Assembly (NCBI GenBank): GCA_902768785.1 | Contig: CACXMM010000009.1 | Coordinates: 1-64,000 of the forward strand | From: an uncultured Prevotellaceae bacterium | GTDB taxonomy: Bacteria; Bacteroidota; Bacteroidia; Bacteroidales; Bacteroidaceae | DNA: 64,000 bases | Reading direction: 5' to 3' | In this document: piece after piece, positions 7,918 to 17,394 of the stretch | How positions within the stretch are numbered: position 1 is the first letter of the stretch | Layout of the letters: every line of letters starts with the position of its first letter | Translations under genes and position numbers: made by a program | The notes under the pieces: generated by a model | Told to the model about the DNA's origin: nothing | The model's database searches: none | Seen by the model: only the letters and a program-made list of their open reading frames with translations

Positions 7918-10599
7918 ATGAAACCAACATCCATTATTCAACGACTGGTTATCCTATTGATAACCCTGATGAGCGCCATTGGCGCCAATGCCCAAGAGGC
8001 TTATGCCAACTATACCCCGTCGAACACCACGCTGACGTTCTACTACGACAACTTGCGCAGTACACGAACGGGCACAACCTACGACCTGAACGAAGGTAGT
8101 AATTTTCCTGGTTGGTTCACTGATAAAACATATTACAAAGTGAAAAAGGCGGACATTGATCCGTCGTTTGTAGGTGCCCGTCCGACGAGCACTTACAGAT
8201 GGTTCTATCAAATGACGAATCTTGAATCCATTGAAGGCATTTGCTATTTGAACACCAGCGAGGTGACTAATATGAAATCCATGTTCAGTGAATGCAGTAG
8301 TCTGAGAAACCTTGACTTGAGCCGTTTCAACACATCAAACGTGACTGATATGGGAGACATGTTTTATTATTGTTCTAACTTGACGAGTCTTGATATAAGT
8401 ACTTTCAACACGTCAAAAGTGACCAGGATGAGCTTCATGTTCATGGGCTGCACCAATCTGCAAACCATCTATGCGGGCATTGGCTGGAGTATTACAGCTG
8501 TGGGCTATACCGAAATGATGTTCACAAACTGCACGAGTCTGGTGGGCGGTCAGGGCACTAATTATTCAGAAAGATATGTTACTCTGTCCCACGCTCACAT
8601 CGATGGCGGTCCCAGCGACCCGGGCTATTTCACCGAGAAAGAACGTGAAGCCTATGCCTATTACACGTCTTCAAATACAACGCTTACGTTCTGCTACGAT
8701 AACTACCGCAGTATCCGTGAGGGCAAGACCTACAACCTGAACACTGACTCAAACGCCCCCGGTTGGTACACTGATGGCACCAATGCCAATGTGACCAAGG
8801 TGGTCATTGATCCTTTATTCGCTGATGCTCGGCCGACAACCACTTACAGTTGGTTTAGTGATATGAATAAACTTGAAACGATTGAGGGTATGAACTACCT
8901 AAATACCAGTATGGTGACTAACATGGTAGCTATGTTCAAAGAGTGCGTACACTTGACCAATCTCGACCTGAGCAGCTTCAATACATCCAAGGTGACAAAT
9001 ATGAACGCCATGTTCTATAACTGTAGCAGTCTGCAAACAATCTTTGTGGATGATGGCTGGACCACAGCAGCTGTGACGAAATCCAACTTTATGTTCACTA
9101 ACTGCACCAGTCTGGTAGGCGGCAAGGGCACGACATGGAGTTCATCTAATCCGACGGACAAGACCTATGCCCGCATCGATGGACGCCCCAGCAACCCAGG
9201 CTATTTCACAGAAAAACCGATAGAGACCTATGCCTACTTCACGTCAGAGAACAGGACACTGACATTCTACTACGACAATAAACGTAGTTCACGCATGATT
9301 ACAGGTACGACCTACGACCTGAACACAGGCTCAAACGACCCTGATTGGTACACTGATGGCAACAAATCCAAAGTGGCCCAGGTGGTCTTTGACCCCTCGT
9401 TTGCTGATGCTCGTCCTACGACCACTTATTGCTGGTTCCACGGTATGACGAATCTTGAAACTATCGAGGGTATGAACTACCTGAACACAAGCGAGGTGAT
9501 AGATATGACATATATGTTCGGAAACTGTGAGGATCTGACGAGCCTTGACTTGAGTAGTTTTAATACGTCCAAGGTCATCTCTATGTACTGTATGTTCGAT
9601 GACTGTTATCGATTGACAAGCCTTAACTTGAGCAGTTTCAACACGGCCAGCGTGACCAACATGGTATTTATGTTCTCCAGTTGCTGGAGTTTGCGAACTA
9701 TCTATGTGGGCAGTGGGTGGAGCACAACTGCAGCGACGGGCTCCAATTATATGTTCGATTACTGCAACAGCCTGGTGGGTGGTCAGGGCACGACCTATGA
9801 TGCCAACCACATTGACAAGACCTACGCCCACATCGACGGCGGCCCCAGCAACCCGGGCTACTTTACCGCTGCGGGTACTGAGCCCTACGCCTGCTATACA
9901 CCAGGAAATACCACGCTGACGTTCTACTACGACAATCTGCGCGGTTCCCGCGGGGGCACGACATACGACCTAAATTTGAATAATTATCCTCGTTGGACTT
10001 CAAACGGAACCTATGAAAATGTGACCAAGGTTGTCTTTGACTCCTCATTTGCAGGTGCCCGTCCGACGACCACTTACGCATGGTTCTATGGAATGGAGAA
10101 CCTTACAAACATCACAGGCATGAGTTATTTGAACACCAGTAAGGTGACCAACATGAATCAGATGTTCTATTGCTGTAGCAGTCTGAAGTCCCTTGACATA
10201 AGCCACTTCAACACGTCTGAGGTGACCGATATGGGATACATGTTCATGCTCTGTAATAATCTGCGAACAATCTATGTGGGCGATGGTTGGAGTACGGGAG
10301 CAGTGACGCAATCAACAAATATGTTCTCTAACTGCACCAGCCTGAAGGGCGGCAAGGGTACAACATATAACGACTCTAATCCCAAGGACAAGAGCTACGC
10401 TCACATCGACGGTGAAGGTGGTCCCGGCTACTTCCGTGATATCAATACAGGCATCGCCACAGACCTTCATCAAGTGACAAGTGATAAGCAACAGGTACAA
10501 AGCGATGAGTGGTACACAATTGATGGTAGGAAGTTGAACGGAATGCCAGCGAAGAAGGGAGTGTATATTCAAAACGGGAAGAAGAGCATTGTACATTAA
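7918..10599 (+). CDS. BspA-like leucine-rich repeat surface protein, four modules
   Basis: Secreted protein of 893 residues. A Sec signal peptide (1-25, ending ANAQ) is followed by four homologous modules of about 200 residues starting near 27, 244, 436 and 655. Each begins with a YTxxNTTLTFYYDN-type strand and then carries DUF285/BspA repeats of the form NTSxVTNMxxMFxxCxxLxxLDLSxFN. A non-repeat tail from about 844 (WYTIDGRKLNG, KKGVYIQNGKK) is the C-terminal domain common on Prevotella secreted proteins. Proteins of this class mediate adhesion to host or bacterial surfaces; that role is inferred here. Module count probably varies among strains by recombination, as the modules are similar at nucleotide level. 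Confidence 0.9.
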   Translation: MKPTSIIQRLVILLITLMSAIGANAQEAYANYTPSNTTLTFYYDNLRSTRTGTTYDLNEGSNFPGWFTDKTYYKVKKADIDPSFVGARPTSTYRWFYQMTNLESIEGICYLNTSEVTNMKSMFSECSSLRNLDLSRFNTSNVTDMGDMFYYCSNLTSLDISTFNTSKVTRMSFMFMGCTNLQTIYAGIGWSITAVGYTEMMFTNCTSLVGGQGTNYSERYVTLSHAHIDGGPSDPGYFTEKEREAYAYYTSSNTTLTFCYDNYRSIREGKTYNLNTDSNAPGWYTDGTNANVTKVVIDPLFADARPTTTYSWFSDMNKLETIEGMNYLNTSMVTNMVAMFKECVHLTNLDLSSFNTSKVTNMNAMFYNCSSLQTIFVDDGWTTAAVTKSNFMFTNCTSLVGGKGTTWSSSNPTDKTYARIDGRPSNPGYFTEKPIETYAYFTSENRTLTFYYDNKRSSRMITGTTYDLNTGSNDPDWYTDGNKSKVAQVVFDPSFADARPTTTYCWFHGMTNLETIEGMNYLNTSEVIDMTYMFGNCEDLTSLDLSSFNTSKVISMYCMFDDCYRLTSLNLSSFNTASVTNMVFMFSSCWSLRTIYVGSGWSTTAATGSNYMFDYCNSLVGGQGTTYDANHIDKTYAHIDGGPSNPGYFTAAGTEPYACYTPGNTTLTFYYDNLRGSRGGTTYDLNLNNYPRWTSNGTYENVTKVVFDSSFAGARPTTTYAWFYGMENLTNITGMSYLNTSKVTNMNQMFYCCSSLKSLDISHFNTSEVTDMGYMFMLCNNLRTIYVGDGWSTGAVTQSTNMFSNCTSLKGGKGTTYNDSNPKDKSYAHIDGEGGPGYFRDINTGIATDLHQVTSDKQQVQSDEWYTIDGRKLNGMPAKKGVYIQNGKKSIVH

Positions 10600-10647
10600 A
10601 CATTAAATATTAAACATTAATTTCGTTGAGATTTTTATCTACTTTTG
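10600..10647 (+). promoter_or_regulatory. Short spacer with ATTAAAC/ATTAAAT repeats and a -7 box
   Basis: CATTAAA words in tandem (10597-10620) follow the BspA-like stop. TACTTTTG at 10640-10647 fits the -7 element for the next gene, but no clear TTTG lies 19 bases before it. Confidence 0.45.
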
Positions 10648-10678
10648 CAAACATAAACAGACAGATAAATCGGAACTT

Positions 10679-11392
10679 ATGAATGCATTTGTAGAATATT
10701 TCAAAAACATACAAGAGTGTAACGGGAATATCGGATATATCCATTCGTGCCCCGAGCTGATGGAATGTATCCGTCAGGTAGGTTTTCTGCCGCTGTTGGA
10801 AAGTGGTATTCAGGGCTATGCAGCAGAGAGCCTGATGGCCGAGGAATGCCGATTCACACAGTTCCCCGATGGCACTTGGGAATGGCCGTTGTGGCAGTGG
10901 AAAGGTTCCGTTGTGCGTGAGGGCGGCTGCCTCTATGGAAAGTTCTTTGCAGGCAAGGCGGGCTTCATCAGTCGTGAGTGGTGGCCAGACTTCTATAATT
11001 GGCGTCGCAGCAATAATCCTGTGCCTGAGGAAGGTAGCATTGAGGATGTCATCCTTACCACTCTGCGCGAACATGGTCGCATGATAGCTCGTGAACTTCG
11101 TGCAGCGTGCGATTTCACAGGCAAGAACATGCGCTCTAAGTTCGATGCTTATGTTGGGCGATTGCAGATGGGCACCCATATCGTGACCGAGGATTTTGTC
11201 TATCCTGTTGACAAGCACGGACGGGAATATGGCTTTGGATGGTCGCTGCTGACCACACCAGAGCAACTGATAGGACGCGAGGCTTGTCTGACAGACAGGG
11301 CTCCCGAGGATTCTTATCAGCGCATGGTGGAACATCTGGCAGGACTGTTGCCCAACGCTACTGAGAAGCAAATCAAGAAATTGCTCAAATGA
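10679..11392 (+). CDS. AlkZ-related winged-helix protein
   Basis: A cytosolic protein of 237 residues, probably of the AlkZ-related family common in Bacteroidales. The middle part (about 55-100) has the W-x-WPLW-x-WKG and AGFISREWWPDFYNWRR segments, and about 120-180 looks like a winged-helix unit (DVILTTLREHGRMIARELRA) followed by LQMGTHIV. AlkZ/YcaQ proteins are DNA glycosylases for interstrand crosslinks. The catalytic QxQ motif of YcaQ is not seen, so glycosylase activity should not be assumed. No linked repair genes are next to it. Confidence 0.6.
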   Translation: MNAFVEYFKNIQECNGNIGYIHSCPELMECIRQVGFLPLLESGIQGYAAESLMAEECRFTQFPDGTWEWPLWQWKGSVVREGGCLYGKFFAGKAGFISREWWPDFYNWRRSNNPVPEEGSIEDVILTTLREHGRMIARELRAACDFTGKNMRSKFDAYVGRLQMGTHIVTEDFVYPVDKHGREYGFGWSLLTTPEQLIGREACLTDRAPEDSYQRMVEHLAGLLPNATEKQIKKLLK

Positions 11393-11460
11393 GCGAGCAT
11401 ACTATGATGATAGGTACCAAGAACGTATCGAATTCGCAGATTGAGTCACAAAACATACAG

Positions 11461-11526
11461 ACTGCCATAGTTTGCACCAGAAAGTGCCATATTTTGCACT
11501 GAAAAGTGCCATAGATCATCTTAACG
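11461..11526 (+). repeat. 22-bp periodic repeats, 3 units
   Basis: Units begin at 11461, 11483 and 11505, each 22 bases apart: (A)(C/G)TGCCATA, then TTTTGCAC in the first two. Unit 2 contains the dyad AGTGC-N8-GCACT. Unit 3 matches only in its first 10 bases. The sequence differs from the AAGTA-N5-TACTT arrays but the period is the same. Confidence 0.65.
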
Positions 11527-11574
11527 GCCATCATTGCCAGCTGCCTCATAATGCAACATGCAACGTGCAACAAA

Positions 11575-11612
11575 AGAATTCCCAGTTCCTTTCCACTATG
11601 GAGGGGAACTGG
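11575..11612 (-). terminator. Probable terminator of the SusE/F-like gene
   Basis: The stem CCCAGTTCC...GGAACTGGG (11581-11612), followed on the minus strand by TTCTTTTG, lies 48 bases after the stop of the 1045-residue gene. The right side also belongs to the second REP-like copy. Confidence 0.6.
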
Positions 11613-11620
11613 GTGACTCC
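11590..11620 (+). repeat. REP-like GC-rich hairpin, copy 2
   Basis: TTTCC-ACTAT-GGAGGGG followed by CTGGGTGACTCC. It follows the same order as copies at 7865 and 31800 with several changes. Confidence 0.5.
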
Positions 11621-11659
11621 TTTGGGTCAGCTCATGCTGCTGGTTACACCGAGGGCGGT

Positions 11660-14600
11660 TTAGTGAACCTCTTTCACCGTAGTAATGATGCCATCGGAAT
11701 GTGTGGTTACAACGATGTTGACACCTTTAAACGGTTTGAGACTTACCTGTCCTGCAGTGTTTACGTATTTCACGCTGACAACTGTGGCAGCATCGGTGGT
11801 GTTGACGATTCCAGTGGCAATAGGCAATTCCTTGGCTTCGTATTCGATAACTTCAGCTGCCAGATTATCGATAGCGTTGGAATCTGACGGTTTGATGCGA
11901 GGGGCAATATCCTGCCAAGGCTCTTTAAGAGTGATAGCAGCCTTGATGTTGTACATTCTGCCCTCTACCATACCATCAGTATTATAAAGTTCGATAGACG
12001 GATTGTAATTGCCACTTTGGTCGTTGTATGCACAAAGTACGCTCATGCCGTCTTGATCGAAGAACCAGCCCTCGAGGTTCACCACTTGACAGGGCTTGGG
12101 CATTGGCTCGAAAGGCTCAGCAAGCGAATAATTGACAATGACAGGCACTTGCGGGTCATCTGAGTAATATGTGAGCCAACTATCGATAGTGAAGGTGGGT
12201 TGTGTGTCTTTGCCACTGAAGCCATTGGGAATAGTGTTGGTGAAATCGACACGGTAGCCCTCGGATAGTTCATCGGCATTGTACACGCTTTCGAGACGCA
12301 GCCAGTCGGTGCCGTTTGTTACATACACCTTGTTCAGGTATACGGCTGCCACATAGAGGTTATCTGAAATGTTGCCAGAAATGCCCTCTAAAGCTTCGGC
12401 AAGGGTTATGTCTCCAAATCCCACGACAGTGAGCTTCAAGGCATCATCATTATCGGCAAGGATAAACTTGTAGCTTCCTGTGGTGTTGATGATGAAGTTG
12501 GAGCCAGGGTCGCCTTCGGTCAGTGGCACATCAGTGCACCATTCACTGTGAATCTGGTAGGTATCGCCATTCCCCTCGGTATTGCCACCATACCAATTTC
12601 CATGATGGTCACGGAACTTAAATTGGTTGTCATCATCAATGGTCATCACAATGCTGTAGGAGCCATCTGCGTTCTTGGTCATCGGCTCGGGTACCCAATT
12701 GTTAAAGTCACCGCACATGTAGTAGCCATCGGTGGGGAAACCGGTAACGGTGAGTGTTTCATCTTGTATGGTGAGCGTGTACTGCGCCGGCAGCTCAAGT
12801 CGGAGGTTTTTCTTTTCATTGGCACTCGTGAGCAAGGCGCTGTTGCCAGTTGAAGTGAATATGTAACGGTCGCCATCGGTACAAGTGCCAATCCAGTTGC
12901 CATAGCGATCCTTGACGAGGAAGTCGCCACAGAACGACTGTTCCAACTTGAACACTCCGTCGCGCTTGACAAATGGCACCATATACTCATCGTCCCAGTC
13001 GTTGAACTCGCTTATCAAGAAATATGTCGGTTTTAAATCAGGAGAGATCTCGCCTTGGATGTTGATTTTGGAAAAATCGGACGATACCGTGAAAGTGCAC
13101 ATGCCGCCAACATCAAAATACATGTTCTTGTTGTTGGAAGTTAGGGCTATATCGCCCAGAGTTTGCTCTGTAACCCAGAACATGTCATTGGCATAGGAAC
13201 CATACCATACGTCATCAACACTTGACAGACTGCTGCGCTTGACCACCTGGAAACGGTAGCCTGCAGGAATGTCGGTTTCTCCAAGAATGTAGTTGCCGGT
13301 GTTTGGGTCGAGCGTCAATTTGAAATTCAGTTCGTTACCCTGCCAGTCTTCGTCGGTCGCTCCAAGCAGCCATGCGCTGATGATCTCTTCTGGCCAACCA
13401 CTCACAGAAAGTACACCGTTCTGGATGGTGAGCGTGTATTCACCTTCATTAGCCACGTAGAGGTTCTTTTTGTTGTCGGTGGTCAGTGTCACGCTGGGCC
13501 AATCCTCGTGAAGCACGTAGCGGTTGTCGTTAGTTGCTCCGCCCAACAGGGTGCCAAAATTATCCAAAATAAGGAACTCACCCACCATTTCCTGAGTGAG
13601 TGTCGATACACCGTTTTGGGCTACAAAGGCCACCTTTTCATCCTGATTCCAGTTGTTGAAATCGCCGACCAGAAAATACTGTGGCTCGACATTGTAGGAG
13701 CCGTTGATATTCAGCGTGCTAAAGTTGGGTGACAGTGAGAAGGTGAATATTCCATTGTCGGTAAAGCGGAAATCAGCGCCTAATAATGATTCCAGAGGAA
13801 TATCTGATGCGCCTTCAGGAATCTCTATGGTGAAATTGTCAGATAAACCACCGTACCAAGTGTCTCCAACGCTGTTGAAGCTGCTGTGCTTGAGCACTTG
13901 GCAATTGAAACCTGCAGGGATGCCCGTCGGCTCGCTGATGTATTTGCCTGTTGACTGGTCATACGTGAGTGGGATGACTCTCGCGTTAGACATATCCCAG
14001 CCAGGGACGGTTGAGCCGACGATGCTGACGGTGACCACTTCCTCAGGCCAATTCTCTATTGTGAGCTTGTCATCTTCATCAATGATGAATGAGTAGTAGC
14101 CTTCGTTTGCGAGGTAGAGATTTTTCTTGCCTTGAGCTTCTGTAGCAAGTTCGACATTCGGATTTTCCTCAGTGATGGTGTAGTAATCTTCGTCAGTTAT
14201 TCCACCCAGGTAATTGTAATCCTGATCAATAATGAGGAACTGGCCGCTTATAGGTGAATTAAACTCAGTATTGGTGTCGAGCGTATATTCGCCAACCCAA
14301 GCTATGAACCTAGTCTCACCCCAGTTGTTGAACTCTCCCGTGATAAAGCGGTTCTCTTCGAATTCTCCCTCAAAATGGAACTGGACACTGTTGATGTCAT
14401 TGTCATTCAAGGTGAAGGAGAACTTACCTGGATGGCCGATACGGAAATTGGGAGCATTACTTGCGCTACTGCATTCTACAATGGTACCAGGTGATGCGCT
14501 CTTCAGTGTCTGGACATCATTGCTTTTGTTGCCAAACCACACATCACTCTCTTGTTCTTCCGGATTATTGATGTGGAGTTTCAGTTTGAAAGTGGTGACG

Positions 14601-14797
14601 TCGTTAATCTCGACGTCATCGAGATGCCACACGCCGTCGCCGTCTTTCTCGAAATGCCCAATAGGCTCATTCCAGTCGTTAGGTGAACCATATAAATCTA
14701 TGCTTGTGACATAAGGTGCCAGCTCGCTGGCCTTAGCCACAGTGCTGATGGCCGCTATAACCCCCAACACCATCAGTGTAAATAACCTTTTCATCAT
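11660..14797 (-). CDS. Large secreted SusE/SusF-like multidomain protein
   Basis: Secreted protein of about 1045 residues. The start at 14797 (MMKRLFTLMVLG) is preferred over 14818 because it gives a clean signal peptide ending near AKA. The body has repeated beta-sandwich modules with FNNW/FNDW signatures, for example GDFNNWVPEPM near 695 and GEFNNWGETRF near 155, each followed by WYGG/WYGS strands. This is like the starch-binding SusE/SusF and CBM48-type folds. The C-terminus (NTAGQVSLKPFKGVNIVV) is a Prevotella secreted-protein tail. Polysaccharide binding is an inference; no susCD lies next to it. An acylated lipobox, usual for SusE/F, is not seen. Confidence 0.75.
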   Translation of the reverse strand: MMKRLFTLMVLGVIAAISTVAKASELAPYVTSIDLYGSPNDWNEPIGHFEKDGDGVWHLDDVEINDVTTFKLKLHINNPEEQESDVWFGNKSNDVQTLKSASPGTIVECSSASNAPNFRIGHPGKFSFTLNDNDINSVQFHFEGEFEENRFITGEFNNWGETRFIAWVGEYTLDTNTEFNSPISGQFLIIDQDYNYLGGITDEDYYTITEENPNVELATEAQGKKNLYLANEGYYSFIIDEDDKLTIENWPEEVVTVSIVGSTVPGWDMSNARVIPLTYDQSTGKYISEPTGIPAGFNCQVLKHSSFNSVGDTWYGGLSDNFTIEIPEGASDIPLESLLGADFRFTDNGIFTFSLSPNFSTLNINGSYNVEPQYFLVGDFNNWNQDEKVAFVAQNGVSTLTQEMVGEFLILDNFGTLLGGATNDNRYVLHEDWPSVTLTTDNKKNLYVANEGEYTLTIQNGVLSVSGWPEEIISAWLLGATDEDWQGNELNFKLTLDPNTGNYILGETDIPAGYRFQVVKRSSLSSVDDVWYGSYANDMFWVTEQTLGDIALTSNNKNMYFDVGGMCTFTVSSDFSKINIQGEISPDLKPTYFLISEFNDWDDEYMVPFVKRDGVFKLEQSFCGDFLVKDRYGNWIGTCTDGDRYIFTSTGNSALLTSANEKKNLRLELPAQYTLTIQDETLTVTGFPTDGYYMCGDFNNWVPEPMTKNADGSYSIVMTIDDDNQFKFRDHHGNWYGGNTEGNGDTYQIHSEWCTDVPLTEGDPGSNFIINTTGSYKFILADNDDALKLTVVGFGDITLAEALEGISGNISDNLYVAAVYLNKVYVTNGTDWLRLESVYNADELSEGYRVDFTNTIPNGFSGKDTQPTFTIDSWLTYYSDDPQVPVIVNYSLAEPFEPMPKPCQVVNLEGWFFDQDGMSVLCAYNDQSGNYNPSIELYNTDGMVEGRMYNIKAAITLKEPWQDIAPRIKPSDSNAIDNLAAEVIEYEAKELPIATGIVNTTDAATVVSVKYVNTAGQVSLKPFKGVNIVVTTHSDGIITTVKEVH

Positions 14798-14861
14798 ATA
14801 TAAAATATTTAGAGCCACATCAAAAAGAATAAGCGTATTATAAATGTTAGTATTTTGTATG

Positions 14862-14892
14862 CAAAAATAATGATTTTTTTCAATAATACAAA
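14862..14892 (-). promoter_or_regulatory. Promoter of the SusE/F-like gene
   Basis: On the minus strand TTTG (14889-14892), 19 bases, TATTTTTG (14862-14869), 65 bases before the chosen start codon. Confidence 0.65.
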
Positions 14893-14945
14893 TACTTATA
14901 AGGAAAAGTTAATAAAAAAGATGAAGTTATAAGAACCAATCTCTG

Positions 14946-14959
14946 CAGTAAATTTACTG
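14946..14959. promoter_or_regulatory. 14-bp perfect palindrome in divergent spacer
   Basis: CAGTAAATTTACTG is fully self-complementary. It lies midway between the promoters of the SusE/F-like gene and dnaG and could be an operator for either. Confidence 0.45.
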
Positions 14960-14992
14960 TTTATACATCGAAGATACTTCATCACGATATAA

Positions 14993-15010
14993 AAAACAAA
15001 TATTTGTTTT
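14993..15010. promoter_or_regulatory. 18-bp palindrome overlapping dnaG -33 box
   Basis: AAAACAAATATTTGTTTT is perfectly self-complementary and covers three bases of the dnaG TTTG box at 15008-15011, which is the expected geometry of a repressor site. AT-rich chance symmetry remains possible. Confidence 0.5.
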
Positions 15011-15038
15011 GTTATGCACTTGGTTTTTTGTATCTTTG
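15008..15038 (+). promoter_or_regulatory. dnaG promoter
   Basis: TTTG (15008-15011), 19 bases, TATCTTTG (15031-15038), 24 bases before the dnaG ATG. Confidence 0.8.
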
Positions 15039-15062
15039 CATACGAAAAGTACTTCATGAGGG

Positions 15063-17027
15063 ATGATTGACCGGGTGACCGTAGATAGGATACTGGATGC
15101 TGCGAACATCGTGGACGTGGTGTCGGAGTTTGTGACGCTTCGCAAGAGTGGTGCGAACTTCAAGGGACTGTGCCCATTCCATAACGAGCGCACCCCATCG
15201 TTCTATGTGTCACCTGCTCGCAATATCTGCAAGTGTTTCAGTTGTGGAAAGGGTGGTAGTCCAGTGGGTTTCTTGATGGAACACGAACAGATGACCTATC
15301 CAGAGGCTCTTCGTTGGTTGGCTAAGAAATACAACATTGAAATACAAGAACGAGAGTTATCGAACGAAGAGAAAGAAGCAGAGAGCAGGCGTGAGTCGAT
15401 GTTTATTGTGAATGAGTGGGCTGCAGGCTATTTCGAGGATATCCTGCACAACCATGTGGACGGTGTGGCCATCGGTATGCAGTATTTCCGCAGTCGTGGC
15501 ATACGCGATGACATTATCCGCAAATTCCGTTTAGGTTTCGATTTACCTGACCGCTATGCGTTACCCAACGAAGCAAAAAGAAAAGGATATCAGAAAGAGT
15601 TCCTGTTGAGTACCGGACTGTGTTATGAGCGTGATAACCGGGGGAATGAAGGTGATGTAGAGCGGGAGAAGGTGAATCATAGTACATCAGGAACACTTGT
15701 GGACCGCTTTGCAGGACGTGTGATTTTCCCCTGGATAGGCATCAGTGGAAAGGTGGTGGCCTTTGGTGGACGAAAGCTTGATCAGGCCACGAAGGGGGTG
15801 CAGCAGAAATACGTTAACTCGCCTGATAGTGAGATCTACCACAAGGAACAGAATCTGTACGGTATCTATCAGGCGAAGAAAGCGATCGGCCAAGCTAACT
15901 GCGTGTATATGGTAGAAGGTTATACCGATGTGATCTCCATGCACCAATGCGGACTGGAGAACGTGGTGGCCAATAGCGGTACGGCTTTGAGTACCCATCA
16001 GATACGGATGCTCCATCGCTTCACACCGAACATCGTGCTCCTTTATGATGGGGATGAGGCAGGTATCCATGCGGCCATGCGTGGTACGGATATGCTACTG
16101 GCAGAAGGTATGAACATCAAGGTGTTGCTGTTGCCCGATGGAGAAGATCCCGATAGCTTTGCCCGCAAACACACGGCATCCGATTTTAGAAAATATATCG
16201 AAGAGCATCAGACGGACTTCATCCAGTTTAAGAGTGATGTGTTGCTTAGGGGGGTCACAGATCCGATCAAGCGTTCTGAGGCCATCAGCAGTATCGTCAA
16301 AAGTGTGAGTGTCATCCCCAATCAGATTGTGCGTGCTACCTACATTGCCGACTGTGCCCATCGTCTGGGTATCAACGAGGCTACGCTGATCTCCACCATG
16401 AACAAAATGATCAGGGGGGAGAAGGAAGAGAACAGGAAACGAGAGGAGAGGCAGCAGGAAGGAATGCAGACCCCCCAAACCCCGTCATCCACCAGCACCC
16501 GTGTGGAAGATTTGCTTATCCGTATGGTGATCCGTTACGGTGAACGAGTCATCTTCCGAGATGTGGAAACGGAAGACGGTGGGACCGTTGACCTCACAGT
16601 GGCGCAATATGTAAACATAGACCTCAGTGCGGACGAACTGCAGTTCTCTCATCCTTTGTACAACCGGATCCTGGAAGAGGCTGTGGCTCACTCTGGAGAA
16701 GAGGGATTCAAAGCCTCCGACTTCTTCTCCCGTCATCATGACGTGGCTGTCAGTCAGCTGGCTGTTGATATGCTGTTGGATCGTGTTCAACTGAGTAAGA
16801 GCTTACAGATGATCGTCGATGAGGAGTCGTTAAGAAATGAGGTGAAACATTTGGTGTTGGATTTCCGCCTCGACTACGTAAAGGCTCACATTCGTGCCCT
16901 CCGCACACAGATAGCACAGTCGGACAGCAACTCCGAGCAGTGGCCGCAGTTGTGTCTGGATATGAAGAGAATGATGGAGCTGAGGAATGCGATGGCTAAG
17001 AAATTAGGAATGGATATTATCATTTGA
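15063..17027 (+). CDS. dnaG: DNA primase
   Basis: Primase of 654 residues that makes RNA primers at the replication fork with DnaB helicase. The CHC2 zinc-binding domain has C37, H40, C58 and C61 in place. The TOPRIM core has the acidic motifs EGYTD and DGDEAG (about 284-330). The C-terminal part is the helicase-interaction region, with a low-complexity linker near 460 (REERQQEGMQ). It begins a likely operon dnaG-queD-queE-cls; it is not in the usual rpsU-dnaG-rpoD arrangement of proteobacteria. The ATG at 15063 follows a GAGGG ribosome-binding-like sequence. Confidence 0.96.
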   Translation: MIDRVTVDRILDAANIVDVVSEFVTLRKSGANFKGLCPFHNERTPSFYVSPARNICKCFSCGKGGSPVGFLMEHEQMTYPEALRWLAKKYNIEIQERELSNEEKEAESRRESMFIVNEWAAGYFEDILHNHVDGVAIGMQYFRSRGIRDDIIRKFRLGFDLPDRYALPNEAKRKGYQKEFLLSTGLCYERDNRGNEGDVEREKVNHSTSGTLVDRFAGRVIFPWIGISGKVVAFGGRKLDQATKGVQQKYVNSPDSEIYHKEQNLYGIYQAKKAIGQANCVYMVEGYTDVISMHQCGLENVVANSGTALSTHQIRMLHRFTPNIVLLYDGDEAGIHAAMRGTDMLLAEGMNIKVLLLPDGEDPDSFARKHTASDFRKYIEEHQTDFIQFKSDVLLRGVTDPIKRSEAISSIVKSVSVIPNQIVRATYIADCAHRLGINEATLISTMNKMIRGEKEENRKREERQQEGMQTPQTPSSTSTRVEDLLIRMVIRYGERVIFRDVETEDGGTVDLTVAQYVNIDLSADELQFSHPLYNRILEEAVAHSGEEGFKASDFFSRHHDVAVSQLAVDMLLDRVQLSKSLQMIVDEESLRNEVKHLVLDFRLDYVKAHIRALRTQIAQSDSNSEQWPQLCLDMKRMMELRNAMAKKLGMDIII

Positions 17028-17055
17028 CCCAAGGGTCGCACAAAAGAAGAAGGAT

Positions 17056-17394
17056 ATGTATTACGTACAAAAGACACTGGAGATTTCCTCCGCACACCGC
17101 CTTGATCTCGACTATGAGAGCAAGTGTACACACTTGCACGGACATAACTGGAAGATTACTGTCTATTGCAAGGCACGCGAGTTGGATAAGAACGGGATGG
17201 TGGTGGATTTCGCGATGATCAAACGGCGCATCAAGAAAGTGCTCGACCATCAGGTACTGAACGAAGTGCTGCCGTTCAATCCCACTGCTGAGAATATTGC
17301 GCGCTGGTGTACTGAACAAGTACCGCATTGCTATAAGACCGTGGTACAGGAGAGTGAAGGGAATGTGGCTGCCTATGAGGTGGAGGAAGTGTGA
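17056..17394 (+). CDS. queD: 6-carboxy-5,6,7,8-tetrahydropterin synthase
   Basis: QueD-type enzyme of 112 residues that converts dihydroneopterin triphosphate to carboxytetrahydropterin for queuosine (7-deazaguanine) synthesis. The catalytic and zinc region is complete: an N-terminal SSAHRL histidine and CTHLHGHNW near 27-35, which supplies the cysteine and two histidines. DHQVLNEV follows near 72. The gene overlaps the start of queE, so the two act in sequence. queC and queF are not in the window. Confidence 0.92.
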   Translation: MYYVQKTLEISSAHRLDLDYESKCTHLHGHNWKITVYCKARELDKNGMVVDFAMIKRRIKKVLDHQVLNEVLPFNPTAENIARWCTEQVPHCYKTVVQESEGNVAAYEVEEV

